64,000 nt of DNA from Qipengyuania gaetbuli (GCF_020171365.1 NZ_JAIUZO010000002.1:248001-312000); one strand, 5' to 3'; positions 15,469 to 24,720 are shown, counted from the first letter of the stretch. Made by a program: numbers and translations. The notes: generated from the sequence alone by a model not told the origin.

Positions 15469-16062
15469 ATGACCGAGAAGATCGAACCTGCAAGCGGAAC
15501 CGATCCTGACGCGGCCCATCGCCACCGGCGCATGGAATATGTCTCCTTCATCGCCCAGGTCATCTCGACAGCCGCACTCATCGTTTCGCTGATGTTTGTC
15601 GCTTTCCAGATATCGGAAGGCACCAAGATTGCCAGCCGCGAGGAATCGAATGCGAGCATGTCCCAATGGTCGAAGTTTCGCAGCTCGATTTACGAGAGCC
15701 GCGAGACGGCAGAAGTCTTCCGCGCGGGACTGGACGGTTCCCGGGAGCTCGATCCGACCGACCAGATGCGCTTCGACTACATGATGCGCGAACACGCCTG
15801 GGCAACGTTCCAGCTGTGGGATCGCGCGGAGGAAGGACTGGTCCCGGCAAGGCACTTCGATCTCGGAGCCGGCCCGGATTTCCTGCGCATCATCTGCACG
15901 CCGGGAGGCAGCAAATCCTGGGCCAGGATTCGGTCCGAATTGCCCGAGGCCTATGTGCAGGACCTCGAAGCCTTGGCGGACCCGTCAGCCAACACCCGAG
16001 GCGCCAGCTGCCAGGCAATGCTGACGGCGACTGGCTCACCCGAAGCGACGGAGACGCGGTAG
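15469..16062 (+). CDS. Hypothetical single-span membrane protein
   Basis: A 197-residue protein with no recognised name. After a polar N-terminus (MTEKIEPASG) comes one membrane helix (about residues 27-48, IAQVISTAALIVSLMFVAFQ), then a soluble domain of about 145 residues rich in Arg, Glu and Trp (MSQWSKFRSSIYESRETAEVF). The layout resembles small membrane proteins common in marine alphaproteobacteria. ATG 15469 has GGGGGGAAT upstream and is preferred to the longer frame from 15373. It may follow the 14877 gene in a short operon (106-nt gap). Confidence 0.65.
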   Translation: MTEKIEPASGTDPDAAHRHRRMEYVSFIAQVISTAALIVSLMFVAFQISEGTKIASREESNASMSQWSKFRSSIYESRETAEVFRAGLDGSRELDPTDQMRFDYMMREHAWATFQLWDRAEEGLVPARHFDLGAGPDFLRIICTPGGSKSWARIRSELPEAYVQDLEALADPSANTRGASCQAMLTATGSPEATETR

Positions 16063-16103
16063 CGGCTGGAGGGCACTAGCCCCTGGGTCCCATATCTCGC
16101 GCG

Positions 16104-17234
16104 CTACTCCTGGTGCGCTTCGTGGTAGTGGCGCCTCAGCCAGTCGGATCCGTAGTCATTCGACGGATCGCGCATGATCGAATGCACGTGATTATGCGCT
16201 CCGTCGCCGGACGGTTCACGGACATAGTCGATCAGCACTGACGGGCCCTGCACCCTGAACATGTAGCGGCCTCTCGGCTGGTCGGTCGGCCCCCACCAGG
16301 CAAATCTCAACGTATCCAGACCGTCGGCTTCGATCGAAGCGCGTTGCCGCGCGGCCGCCTCATCCGACGCATCGCCGAGATACTCGTCGAGCAGGCCGTC
16401 CAGCAGGCGGCGCTGCACCGGGTTGAGGTCCGAGGCTGTTATGCCGAAGGCCTGCTGGTGGCTTTCTTGTTTTCCCGGTCCGGCAAAGACAGCGGTATCG
16501 ACCTCTGCCGCCACGACGGCCTGCGCCAGTTGATCGTCGTCGAGCGATCCGAGCAAGGCCCACGCCCTGTCGGATTCATGCTGGAGAAGCTGCCAGCCTG
16601 CGTAGCGGCCCTCCTGGACAATTTGCGGATTGGCACCGAGGAACATCGGCGTGAACGCGATCTTGCCGCCTGACACGGTGAAGTTGACGGCGAAATGATG
16701 TCCCGTCACCAGCCAACCCCATTCCTCTCCACGGGGATCCCCGAAAACGGAGACGAAATACTTCTCGCTGTCGTAATTGTCGGCAAAACCAAGCGCCTGC
16801 GCCTTGCGCGGATCGCTGTCAGGCATTGTTGCCACCATCGCGTCGAACATCGCCCGCAACACGTCCTCGTGCCACATGATCGTCGCCGACTTGAGGTAAC
16901 CCTGGCTCGACAGGGCCGACGCCATCATGGCGTGTAGCGCGCGGCGCTGCTCGGGCGACATTTCCGCCACGACCAGTCCTGACCTCGGCGCCATGCTGAC
17001 GGGCAGGTTGGACCAGCTTGTCCTGGTCGCATTGTCGCCCAGCGTGCTGCTGGCCTTCTCCCGTTGTTCGTCGGTCAGTGTGCCGAGGAATGCCAGCGTG
17101 GCACCCTGCATGTCCGCCACCCGCATCGCTTCCAGTTCAGGGACAACCGGATCGTGAGCCCATGCCTGCGTCGCAGGAAGGGCCAAGGCGGTAATAGCAA
17201 CGGCATGAAATAAGGATCGCGCGAAAGCACTCAT
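16104..17234 (-). CDS. DUF3500-family exported protein
   Basis: A 376-residue protein with a signal peptide (residues 1-26, ending TQAWAH). The DUF3500 body includes LGTLTDEQREKASSTL, RALHAMMASALSSQGYLKSATI, WGWLVTGHHFAVNFT and PMFLGANP. The C-terminal RYMFRVQGPSVLIDYVRE and NHVHSIMRDPSNDYG are also family features. Function is unknown; the GHHFAVNF and HNHVHS histidines suggest a metal site, but this is not established. ATG 17234 has GGGGGAG upstream and is preferred over the TTG two codons earlier. It stands alone, tail to tail with the preceding gene. Confidence 0.82.
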   Translation of the reverse strand: MSAFARSLFHAVAITALALPATQAWAHDPVVPELEAMRVADMQGATLAFLGTLTDEQREKASSTLGDNATRTSWSNLPVSMAPRSGLVVAEMSPEQRRALHAMMASALSSQGYLKSATIMWHEDVLRAMFDAMVATMPDSDPRKAQALGFADNYDSEKYFVSVFGDPRGEEWGWLVTGHHFAVNFTVSGGKIAFTPMFLGANPQIVQEGRYAGWQLLQHESDRAWALLGSLDDDQLAQAVVAAEVDTAVFAGPGKQESHQQAFGITASDLNPVQRRLLDGLLDEYLGDASDEAAARQRASIEADGLDTLRFAWWGPTDQPRGRYMFRVQGPSVLIDYVREPSGDGAHNHVHSIMRDPSNDYGSDWLRRHYHEAHQE

Positions 17235-17320
17235 AACCAATCTCCCCCGGACCCGAGGGAAGACTATGACAGTCGAGCGCCAAGCACAAATCTTGAGGAA
17301 ATCCGGTGGCGGAGGAATAG

Positions 17321-18253
17321 CTAGGCAGCCATTCCCGCCTGGGTCCCGCCTTCAAGCCACTGCCTGAAATCCTTCGGCAACTTGGCCATCGCTTCCTCGT
17401 AGAGCGCCAGGTCTTCTTCATCCAGAACGCCAACCCAGCGCCGGTTGGTGCCCTTGTGAATGAAGGTATCCGCCCCTCCCTCGAAGGCGAAAGAGATACC
17501 CTCGCCCACCACCTTGGACGGGTTCTTCTTGACCTCTTCGAAAGTGCAGCGGCGAACGACGTCCGGCCAGTCCTCCTCGGCCACGTCGATTTCCAGATAC
17601 GCGGCAATGCGCCTCATCTCGCCTTCGAGATCGGCTCTAAGATCGTTGAAGTGGACCATCAGGATATTGTCCATCTCGCGATGGTTCCAGAAGGTGAGCG
17701 CGTAGCTCAGATGCGACCAATAGGGGTAGCCGCCGATCTCCCAATCGAACCAGCTGTGGGTGATCCAGTCCCGCCACATCTCCTTGATATCGCCGCCGAA
17801 ACGCGGGAACTCGTCGCCCACTCTCCCGGGGGTCGAATTCGCCGCCATGTAGAACGCTTCGGTGTGGTTTCCCCAATGGTTGAGGAGCGACATGAAGACG
17901 TCCCGTGGATCACGGCTGACGCAGATGTACTTGGCTTCGGGGAAATAGGGCAAACCATCGAGCGGGGTATGCGTCTTGATGAACCGCCGGTGTTCCTGCG
18001 CCTCCAGCTGGCCGAGCGCCAGTTCAAGCGGGAAGAGCCTGAAGTCCAGCCAGGGCGACAAATCGGATGCGGGCGCCGGCATGTCGTCGTGAGGAAACAG
18101 GAGGTTGGCGACGATCGTCTGCATCAGCGTCGTCCCGGCCTTGTAGGACGTTGCGATGATGATGTCGTTGTCGCGGGGCTTGAACCAGTTCCACCTGGTC
18201 GAATCCAGATGATGGTTCTGGTAGATGCGCGTCTTCGCTGGTTGATTTGCCAA
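17321..18253 (-). CDS. Sulfotransferase domain protein
   Basis: A 310-residue cytosolic sulfotransferase of the Sulfotransfer_1 type. The 5'-phosphosulfate loop is TSYKAGTTLMQTI (about residues 35-47), and the 3'-phosphate region is YICVSRDPRDVFMS. These bind PAPS. An expected catalytic histidine is in IKTHTPLDGLP. The acceptor is unknown. The start is TTG 18253, supported by GGAGGAGG at 6 nt. It is a single gene, downstream of tRNA-Met on the same strand. Confidence 0.87.
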   Translation of the reverse strand: MANQPAKTRIYQNHHLDSTRWNWFKPRDNDIIIATSYKAGTTLMQTIVANLLFPHDDMPAPASDLSPWLDFRLFPLELALGQLEAQEHRRFIKTHTPLDGLPYFPEAKYICVSRDPRDVFMSLLNHWGNHTEAFYMAANSTPGRVGDEFPRFGGDIKEMWRDWITHSWFDWEIGGYPYWSHLSYALTFWNHREMDNILMVHFNDLRADLEGEMRRIAAYLEIDVAEEDWPDVVRRCTFEEVKKNPSKVVGEGISFAFEGGADTFIHKGTNRRWVGVLDEEDLALYEEAMAKLPKDFRQWLEGGTQAGMAA

Positions 18254-18345
18254 TAGAGCCTCCTCCCAGCGACCCTGACAGGTTGGCTACACCTGCCCGT
18301 CACAGCTTGGCAAGAGCAGGTACGAAATCGCAGATGTCTGGAAAT

Positions 18346-18422
18346 TGGTAGCGGAGGAGGGACTCGAACCCCCGACACGCGGATTATGATTCCGCTGCTC
18401 TAACCACCTGAGCTACTCCGCC
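18346..18422 (-). tRNA. tRNA-Met (CAT), elongator type
   Basis: A 77-nt cloverleaf on the minus strand. The acceptor stem is GGCGGAG pairing with CTCCGCT, the D-arm is GCTCAGGTGGTTAGAGC, and the anticodon stem GCGGA/TCCGC holds loop ATCATAA (anticodon CAT). The T-arm is GGGGGTTCGAGTCCCTC, and CCA is encoded. The body matches alphaproteobacterial elongator tRNA-Met. The initiator form is excluded by the acceptor end pairing. Confidence 0.95.
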
Positions 18423-18499
18423 CCGAAAGGCCGTGTCGGCGGGCAAGTGCCCGCTCGGCAGGCGGCGCATTTAGGGCGCGGTTGCGCGCGGGTCAACAC

Positions 18500-19018
18500 T
18501 CATTTCCCGCGAAATGCGAAGCGGCGGATGAACTCCCACGGACCGCCGCGATAGGCGTGAAGCGCAAGGCCCGGAAAGGTGAAAGGGCGCGGCTCTATCA
18601 TGCCTGCAAGCTGGGCCTGCAGCGCCTGCGCTTCCTTGCCCGTGACCTTGTTCTGGATGGTCACGTGGAGCCGCGGCCGGTGCTGGTCCTGATTGGTCAG
18701 CATGCCGCGGAAATGCTCGGCAATCTCGTCGCGCAAGGCCAGCATGTCGGGGCTCGACAGCTTGATGGCCGTGCCGCCGCCCAGTGGCATCAGCCCGTCC
18801 ACCTGCCCGCGAACGGGGGCGATCTCTCCCGTCAGGCGGGCCAGGTAGCGCCGCAATTCATCCTCGCACTGCGCCGGCAAGGCGTGGAACAGGGTGACGT
18901 GCGCCTCGAGGTAATTGCGCTCCGGCGGAAAATGCGCGGTACGAAGGTCGGTATAGCGGCGATGCAGGTCGGGCGGCAGTTCCGCCGTCAGGATCAGGGG
19001 CGCGTCGCTGCCGCTCAC
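18500..19018 (-). CDS. 2'-5' RNA ligase family protein (LigT-like 2H phosphoesterase)
   Basis: A 172-residue protein with the paired HxT motifs of the 2H phosphoesterase superfamily: HVTLFHAL (about residue 40) and HVTIQNK (about residue 118). Such proteins act on 2'-5' linked or cyclic-phosphate RNA ends. The start ATG overlaps the mltG stop by 4 nt, so it is the last gene of fabF-mltG-ligT. The true substrate of bacterial members is poorly known. Confidence 0.83.
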   Translation of the reverse strand: MSGSDAPLILTAELPPDLHRRYTDLRTAHFPPERNYLEAHVTLFHALPAQCEDELRRYLARLTGEIAPVRGQVDGLMPLGGGTAIKLSSPDMLALRDEIAEHFRGMLTNQDQHRPRLHVTIQNKVTGKEAQALQAQLAGMIEPRPFTFPGLALHAYRGGPWEFIRRFAFRGK

Positions 19019-19989
19019 ATCTCACCGCGGGCGCGCCGCAGGGCGAACCACTTTTCGACATTCGCATTATGTTCGGCGAGCGTTTCGGCAAAGGCGTGCC
19101 CCCCCGTCCCGTCGGCGACCATGTAGCGCGCTTCGGTCTTTGCCGGATCGAGCACGGCGGCAATCGATTCGCGACCCGGATTGGTAATCGGCCCCTTGGG
19201 CAGGCCGACCATCGAATAGGTGTTGTAGTCGTTCACGGCCGAGATTTCCGACTGCCGGATGCGCCGCCCCAGCGGCTTGCCCTTGGTAATCGGATAGATG
19301 ATCGTCGGGTCCGCCTGCAGCATCATGCCGTCCTTGAGGCGGTTGGAATAGAGGCCTGCCACCATCCGGCGCTCGCCCGGAACGCCGGTTTCCTTTTCCA
19401 CGATGGAGGCGAGGACGAGCGCGTCCTTCACATTGTCGACCGCAATGCCCGGCTTGCGCTTGGGCCATGCCTCGGCGAGGTAATTCTGCATGGCCGCCTG
19501 CATGCGCGCGAGCACGGCGGCGCGCTCTTCCCCTCGTTCAAAGTCATAGGTGTCGGGCAGCACGCTGCCTTCCTGCGGTACGGGAATGTCACCGGTCAGG
19601 TGCTCTTCCGCCATCAGGCGTTCCCACACGAGAATGGAAGGCATGCCTTCGGGCACGGTCACGAAGCGGCGGATGACCTCGCCGTCCTGGAACATGTCGA
19701 GGATCTGCGCCTGGCTCGCATTGGCGGGCAGCAGGAACTCGCCTGCCTGGATCGGATCGCCGCCACCGAAGATTTTGGCGCGCAGCAGGAAGGCATCCGC
19801 CGAGGCGATGATCCCTTCCTCCTCCAGCCTGTTCGCGACCGAGGTCAGCGTCGAACCCGACGGGACGGTGAAGGACGTATCCTCCCCGATCTTGGCGGAG
19901 CCCCACCAGCCGCTGGCGAACCAGACGGCACCCACGGCGACAAGCAGCGCAGCGAGTGCGCCGAGGACCAGCGCGCCCCGTGCCTTCAC
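19015..19989 (-). CDS. mltG: Endolytic murein transglycosylase MltG
   Basis: A 324-residue YceG/MltG protein. One N-terminal membrane anchor (residues 8-27) is followed by a LysM-like region (FTVPSGSTLTSVANRLEEEG) and the catalytic domain with LASIVEKETGVPGER (the family glutamate) and LQADPTIIYPIT. It cuts nascent glycan strands in the periplasm and so may set glycan length. GTG 19989 lies one nucleotide after the fabF stop; the acpP-fabF-mltG order is widespread. Confidence 0.94.
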   Translation of the reverse strand: MKARGALVLGALAALLVAVGAVWFASGWWGSAKIGEDTSFTVPSGSTLTSVANRLEEEGIIASADAFLLRAKIFGGGDPIQAGEFLLPANASQAQILDMFQDGEVIRRFVTVPEGMPSILVWERLMAEEHLTGDIPVPQEGSVLPDTYDFERGEERAAVLARMQAAMQNYLAEAWPKRKPGIAVDNVKDALVLASIVEKETGVPGERRMVAGLYSNRLKDGMMLQADPTIIYPITKGKPLGRRIRQSEISAVNDYNTYSMVGLPKGPITNPGRESIAAVLDPAKTEARYMVADGTGGHAFAETLAEHNANVEKWFALRRARGEM

Positions 19990-19990
19990 G

Positions 19991-21250
19991 TCAGTCTACC
20001 TTCTTGACGATCAGCGATGCGTTGGTGCCGCCGAAGCCGAAGCTGTTGTTGAGTGCGGCCTTGACCTCGCGCTTCTTGGCAGTGTGCGGGACGAGGTCGA
20101 CGCCTTCCGTACCCTCGTCCGGATCGTCGAGGTTGAGCGTCGGCGGGACGATCTGGTCGCGGATGGCAAGGATGCAGAAGATAGCTTCAACTGCGCCTGC
20201 ACCGCCCAAAAGGTGACCGATGGCCGACTTGGTCGAGCTCATCGACGCGCCGCCCAGATTGTCGCCCAGCACGCGCTTCACCGCGCCCAGTTCGATGGTG
20301 TCCGCCATGGTCGAGGTGCCGTGGGCGTTGACGTAATCGATGTCGCCCGGCTCCATCCCGGCCTTACGCAGCGCCATGCGCATGGCCAGCTCCGCGCCCT
20401 TGCCTTCCGGATGCGGGGCGGTGACGTGATAGGCGTCACCCGAGAGGCCGTAACCGACCACTTCGGCGTAAATCTTGGCGCCTCGCGCCTTGGCGTGCTC
20501 GTATTCCTCGAGCACGACCACGCCCGCGCCTTCACCCATGACGAAACCGTCGCGGTTCTTGTCATAGGGGCGGCTGGCTTCGGTCGGGCGGTCGTTCATG
20601 CTCATGTTGAGCGCGCGGGCCTGCGCAAATCCTGCAACGCCCAGCGGGTTGATCGTGCTTTCCGCACCGCCCGCCAGCATCACGTCGGCATCGCCGTCCT
20701 TGATCATGCGCGCCGCGTCACCGATCGAGTGCGCACCGGTTGAACATGCGGTCACCACCGCATGGTTCGGGCCCATGAGGCCGTACTTGATCGAAACCTG
20801 ACCACTGATGAGGTTGATCAGGCGGCCGTGGACGAAGTGCGGGCTGACACGGCCGGGACCGCGTTCATGCAGCACGATGGATTCGCTCTCGATACCCGGC
20901 AGGCCGCCGATGCCCGAGCCGATGGACACGCCGGCACGCAGCTTCAGATCGTCGTCCATCTCGGCAAGGCCGGCATCTTCGAGCGCCTGTCCGGCAGCGT
21001 CGATGCCGTAAACGATGAAGGGATCGACCTGGCGCTGGACCTTGTGGTCGACGCGCTTGTCGGCATCGAAGCCGTATTCGTGATCCTTCGGCTTAACTTC
21101 GCAGGCGATGGTGCACTTCTGGTCGGACGTGTCGAAACGGGTGATCTGCCCCGCCCCGCTCTTGCCAGCGATCAGGTTTGCCCACGAGGTTTCGACATCG
21201 CCGCCCAGGGGGGTGACAAGGCCAAGTCCGGTTACGACCACACGACGCAT
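19991..21250 (-). CDS. fabF: Beta-ketoacyl-ACP synthase II
   Basis: A 419-residue KAS II for fatty-acid elongation. The catalytic triad is visible: Cys169 in VVTACSTGAHS, and histidines in VNAHGTSTMADT and KSAIGHLLGGAGA. The start MRRVVVTGLGLVTPLG is the family N-terminus, with GCGGAG upstream. It is preceded by acpP with a 93-nt gap that holds a strong hairpin, and is followed by mltG after 1 nt. Full length. Confidence 0.97.
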   Translation of the reverse strand: MRRVVVTGLGLVTPLGGDVETSWANLIAGKSGAGQITRFDTSDQKCTIACEVKPKDHEYGFDADKRVDHKVQRQVDPFIVYGIDAAGQALEDAGLAEMDDDLKLRAGVSIGSGIGGLPGIESESIVLHERGPGRVSPHFVHGRLINLISGQVSIKYGLMGPNHAVVTACSTGAHSIGDAARMIKDGDADVMLAGGAESTINPLGVAGFAQARALNMSMNDRPTEASRPYDKNRDGFVMGEGAGVVVLEEYEHAKARGAKIYAEVVGYGLSGDAYHVTAPHPEGKGAELAMRMALRKAGMEPGDIDYVNAHGTSTMADTIELGAVKRVLGDNLGGASMSSTKSAIGHLLGGAGAVEAIFCILAIRDQIVPPTLNLDDPDEGTEGVDLVPHTAKKREVKAALNNSFGFGGTNASLIVKKVD

Positions 21251-21272
21251 GTAATTCTCCGCAGATAAGACA

Positions 21273-21304
21273 ACAGGCCCGGCCCGCTACCGGGTCGGGC
21301 CTGT
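21273..21304 (-). terminator. Hairpin between acpP and fabF, possible partial terminator
   Basis: ACAGGCCCG (21273-21281) and CGGGCCTGT (21296-21304) form a perfect 9-bp stem, extended inward by CCCG/CGGG around a CTAC loop. On the minus strand it is followed only by TGTCTTATC, a poor T tract. It may attenuate or process the transcript so that ACP, needed in excess, is made above FabF. Confidence 0.45.
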
Positions 21305-21343
21305 CCGGTCCCGCATTGGCGCGGGCTTCGAAAAGCGAAAGGC

Positions 21344-21580
21344 TTAGCCCTTGTGCTCTTCGATGTACTTGGTCGCGTCGCCGACGGTGGTGATCTTCTC
21401 AGCCGCATCGTCGGGGATTTCAACGCCGAATTCTTCTTCGAAAGCCATGACCAGTTCGACGATGTCGAGGCTGTCTGCGCCCAGATCGTCGATGAAGCTG
21501 GCTTCCTGCGTCACCTTGTCGGCTTCGACGCCGAGGTGCTCGACGACAATCTTCTGCACGCGGTCGGCAGTATCGCTCAT
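21344..21580 (-). CDS. acpP: Acyl carrier protein
   Basis: A 78-residue ACP with the phosphopantetheine site [12 protein letters not shown] (Ser37), and an acidic helix II ([18 protein letters not shown]). It carries acyl chains for FabF and FabZ. The start [10 protein letters not shown] is preceded by GAGAGGGA; a frame seven codons longer has no ribosome-binding site. First gene of acpP-fabF-mltG-ligT. Confidence 0.98.
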   Translation of the reverse strand: MSDTADRVQKIVVEHLGVEADKVTQEASFIDDLGADSLDIVELVMAFEEEFGVEIPDDAAEKITTVGDATKYIEEHKG

Positions 21581-21675
21581 TTTATTCCCTCTCGAATTCA
21601 TGGGGGTTTGAAATTGGGTTTCGCCCTAATGAACGGCGCGGACAAGCGCAAGTGCTCGCGGTGCCGTAGCTGAAA

Positions 21676-21703
21676 TTGACCTGTCACGCATATGGCGTAT
21701 TGT
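21676..21703 (+). promoter_or_regulatory. Candidate promoter of the serine hydrolase gene
   Basis: TTGACC (21676-21681) and TATTGT (21698-21703) are separated by 16 nt and lie 29 nt before the ATG at 21732. The match is moderate. Confidence 0.4.
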
Positions 21704-21731
21704 GTGGATAAGACACAAGGAGCCCAACGCC

Positions 21732-23708
21732 ATGAAAAAGCTTGCCCTCGCTGCCTCTGCCCTCCTCCTGACCGCATCGCCCCTGCCCCTGTTGGCCCAG
21801 GAAGCCGCCCCCGCGGCGCAGGAGGCTGTGGATACCGGCACGGGCGCAACGATCGTTCCGGTGCCCGGCTGGGCAAGCGAGACGCGCGACGGCATGCTCG
21901 TCTTCACCGCACCCGAAGGGGATGCAACGGCCGCTGTCGTCGGAGTCGATGCAGCAGAAGATGGCAGCGCTGCTGTGGCCGCCGCTTGGCAGAAGCTGTC
22001 GCCCGGTTTCGAGCGCGAAGTGCTCATCGCGCAGGAACCGCCCGCCCGCGACGGCTGGGACCAGATCACGGTGGTGAATTACAAGAGCTCCCCGGCAGAA
22101 AAGATCGCCGTGCAGGGCATCGGCCTGCGCAAGGGCGACCGCTGGACGGTCGTGCTGATCAACGGCGCGCTGGCCACCATCGCCAAGCGCAATGCGCAGC
22201 TCAACCAGGCCTTCGGCTCGCTCAAGCCGGCCGATTTCGAGCGCGAGACTTTCGCGGGCAAGGAGGCAAATGCGCTGACGCCTGCGCGCATCGCCGAAAT
22301 CACCGGTTTCGTCGAAGAGGCGATGAAGGGGCTCGAAGTGCCCGGCGTCGGCCTTGCCCTGATCGAGGACGGCAAGATCGTGTGGGAAGGCGGCCTTGGG
22401 GTTACCGAACAGGGCGGCACGCAGAAGGTGGACGAAAACACCAGCTTCATGGTCGCCTCCAACACCAAGGGCATGGCAACCCTACTCCTGTCCACGCTGG
22501 TCGATGAGGGCAAGCTCGCCTGGGACCAGAAGGTCACCGAAGTCTATCCCGAGTTCCGCCTCGGCAGCGATGCCACCACCGACAGCGTGCGGGTCGAACA
22601 CCTGATCTGCGCCTGCACCGGCCTGCCGCGCAAGGACATGCAGTGGGTCATGAATACCAGCGCCGAGACGCCTGCCAGCGATACCTTCGCCCAGCTGGCG
22701 TTGACGGAGCCGACCAGCGGCTTCGGCGAGGTCTTCCAGTACAACAACCTCATGGCGAGCGCAGCCGGCTATATCGGCGGCCACCTGGTCTACCCCGCCA
22801 TGGAGATCGGCGCCGCATTCGACCGGGCGATGGACGAACGCATCTTCGATCCGCTGGGCATGAACGATACTACCTTCGATTTCTCCGAGGCGATGAAGGC
22901 CAACTGGGCCAAGCCGCATGCCCGCGGGTATGCCGGACCGGTCGAGGAAGCCCCCATGGACTGGAACTACATGGTCTATCCCTATCGCCCTGCAGGGGGC
23001 GTGTGGTCGACCGCGCACGACATGGCGCTGTATGCGCTCAACGAACTCAACAACGGCAAGATGGCAGACGGCGCCCAGCTGGCATCGGCGGAAAACCTGC
23101 TCAAGCGCCGCGAGCGTTACGTGCCGCTTGGCGAAAACAGCTGGTACGGCATGGGCCTGATGGAGGACGCGGGCCTCGGCAAGCAGGTCTATTTCCACGG
23201 CGGCAGCCTGATCGGCTACAAGAGCAACTTCTGGTTCATTCCCGAAGACGGCATCGGCGCGGTGCTGCTGACCAATTCGGATACCGGGCAAGGCATGCTC
23301 GGCCTGTTCCAGCGAAAGCTCCTTGAAGTGCTCTACGACGGCAACAAGGAGGCGGACGAGAGCTTGGCAGCATCCGTCAAACTCGGGGCGGAAGCGCGTG
23401 AAAAGGGTCGCGAGGGAATTATCGAGAAAGGCGATCCGACCGTTCTGGCAACGCTCGCGCCGCGTTACGTCAGCCCCGAACTGGGTCCGCTCACCATCTC
23501 GACCGAGAATGGCCTGACCTGGGCAACGGTTACCTCCGGCAAGTCAGCGATCGGCACCAAGGCCAATGACGATGGCACGAATTCGGTGATCTTCATGACG
23601 CCGGGCTTCTTCGGCTTCCCGCTGATTATGGGCGAGCGCGAAGGCAAGCGCGTGCTGATCCTGATGGATGCCCAGCACGAATATGTCTTCACCGAGGACG
23701 CCGCCTGA
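21732..23708 (+). CDS. Exported serine hydrolase, class C beta-lactamase/esterase family
   Basis: A 658-residue protein with signal peptide MKKLALAASALLLTASPLPL (cleavage near LLAQ). After about 190 residues of N-terminal domain comes the beta-lactamase-related fold: SNTK (SxxK nucleophile and general base), then YNNL (YxN) and FHGGSLIGYKS (HxG). These are esterase or D-aminopeptidase type sites. A C-terminal domain of about 120 residues follows. ATG 21732 is preceded by AAGGAG. Substrate unknown; resistance to beta-lactams should not be assumed for this family. Confidence 0.85.
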   Translation: MKKLALAASALLLTASPLPLLAQEAAPAAQEAVDTGTGATIVPVPGWASETRDGMLVFTAPEGDATAAVVGVDAAEDGSAAVAAAWQKLSPGFEREVLIAQEPPARDGWDQITVVNYKSSPAEKIAVQGIGLRKGDRWTVVLINGALATIAKRNAQLNQAFGSLKPADFERETFAGKEANALTPARIAEITGFVEEAMKGLEVPGVGLALIEDGKIVWEGGLGVTEQGGTQKVDENTSFMVASNTKGMATLLLSTLVDEGKLAWDQKVTEVYPEFRLGSDATTDSVRVEHLICACTGLPRKDMQWVMNTSAETPASDTFAQLALTEPTSGFGEVFQYNNLMASAAGYIGGHLVYPAMEIGAAFDRAMDERIFDPLGMNDTTFDFSEAMKANWAKPHARGYAGPVEEAPMDWNYMVYPYRPAGGVWSTAHDMALYALNELNNGKMADGAQLASAENLLKRRERYVPLGENSWYGMGLMEDAGLGKQVYFHGGSLIGYKSNFWFIPEDGIGAVLLTNSDTGQGMLGLFQRKLLEVLYDGNKEADESLAASVKLGAEAREKGREGIIEKGDPTVLATLAPRYVSPELGPLTISTENGLTWATVTSGKSAIGTKANDDGTNSVIFMTPGFFGFPLIMGEREGKRVLILMDAQHEYVFTEDAA

Positions 23709-23721
23709 CGGCGTCACCCGT

Positions 23722-24720
23722 TCAGTCTTGCGGCGGATAGCGCAGTGACAACTGGCGCTCCGCCTCGAGGCGGCTCGAGACGCGGTCCAGTCCGGCCTCC
23801 GAATAATCCTTGCTCTCGCCGGTTGCCAAGGCGCGCCGGTAGAGGTCGGCGGCCTCTTCCAGCCGTCCGTCGCGCTCTGCGCAAAGTCCGGCATTGAAGA
23901 TCGCCGATACCTGTTCCGGGTTGCGTCCAGCCATCTCCTCGAAGCGGATGCAGGCCGCCAGCTGGTCATTCTTGGTGAGCCGGACTGCGGTCTTGAAATC
24001 CTTGGAATCCTGCTTGCCCAGGCCCTTGCGGCTTTCGAGCACACGGATGTCCTCGCGCCGGAATTCGGGTGCCAGGTCGAGCCTGACGCGGGTCGCGAAG
24101 CTATCCACCAGCGCGTCCATCATCTTGTTGGCGGAAGGCTGCGAATACTCGTTCGCGCAGTAATTCTGCGACTGGCTGTGCCGGCCATCTGCCGCGTATA
24201 GCGTACCGCCTTCCCGCGCGATCAGGCGGAGCGATGGCGAAAAGCTGACGGTCATGGTCCGGCATTCGTAGACGTCCACACGCTCCTCGACGCAGTTCTT
24301 GTTTTCGTCCTTCTTCACGCAGCGCGTCTTTTTCGTGGATCCAGACCGGTAATCCGAAACTTCGCCCGATGCCGTACCGCGCATGGTTGCGGCCACCGGG
24401 CCCGCCTCGACCGCCGCGGCCACTTCGCTCGCAGGCGTATCCGCCCCGTAGATGTAGAAGTTATTGCCCCCACCGGCACCGGCGCGAACGGTAAAGTACC
24501 GCGCGCCGTCGATCTGCACGTCTTCGAGCCGGTCGGTCAGGGCGATGGCTAGCCGTTCACCCACTTCGCCGCCGAAGCGCTCGATAGTGATTTCCTCGAC
24601 TTCGACCGCACCTGCATCGCGGGCGGCATAGACACCTTCGACTGTCAGGACTTCGGCATTCGCCGCAGCCGGAAGTCCAACGACCAGCGCTGCCACGCAA
24701 ACGCGGATACCAAGACGCAT
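23722..24720 (-). CDS. Exported TPR-type protein with cysteine-rich insert
   Basis: A 332-residue protein with a signal peptide (residues 1-22, ending AANAE). The N-terminal half has an IERFGGEVGERLAIALTDRL segment like the CsgG-type lipoprotein fold, where small proteins bind a peptide. In the middle lies a cysteine-rich stretch (TRCVKKDENKNCVEERVD, then YECRTM) and YCANEY. The last 90 residues form two TPR-like helices pairs (CIRFEEMAGRNPEQVSAIFNAG; AERDGRLEEAADLYRRAL). The exact role is unknown; a scaffold in the envelope is a reasonable guess. It ends tail to tail with the serine hydrolase, 13 nt apart. Confidence 0.72.
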   Translation of the reverse strand: MRLGIRVCVAALVVGLPAAANAEVLTVEGVYAARDAGAVEVEEITIERFGGEVGERLAIALTDRLEDVQIDGARYFTVRAGAGGGNNFYIYGADTPASEVAAAVEAGPVAATMRGTASGEVSDYRSGSTKKTRCVKKDENKNCVEERVDVYECRTMTVSFSPSLRLIAREGGTLYAADGRHSQSQNYCANEYSQPSANKMMDALVDSFATRVRLDLAPEFRREDIRVLESRKGLGKQDSKDFKTAVRLTKNDQLAACIRFEEMAGRNPEQVSAIFNAGLCAERDGRLEEAADLYRRALATGESKDYSEAGLDRVSSRLEAERQLSLRYPPQD

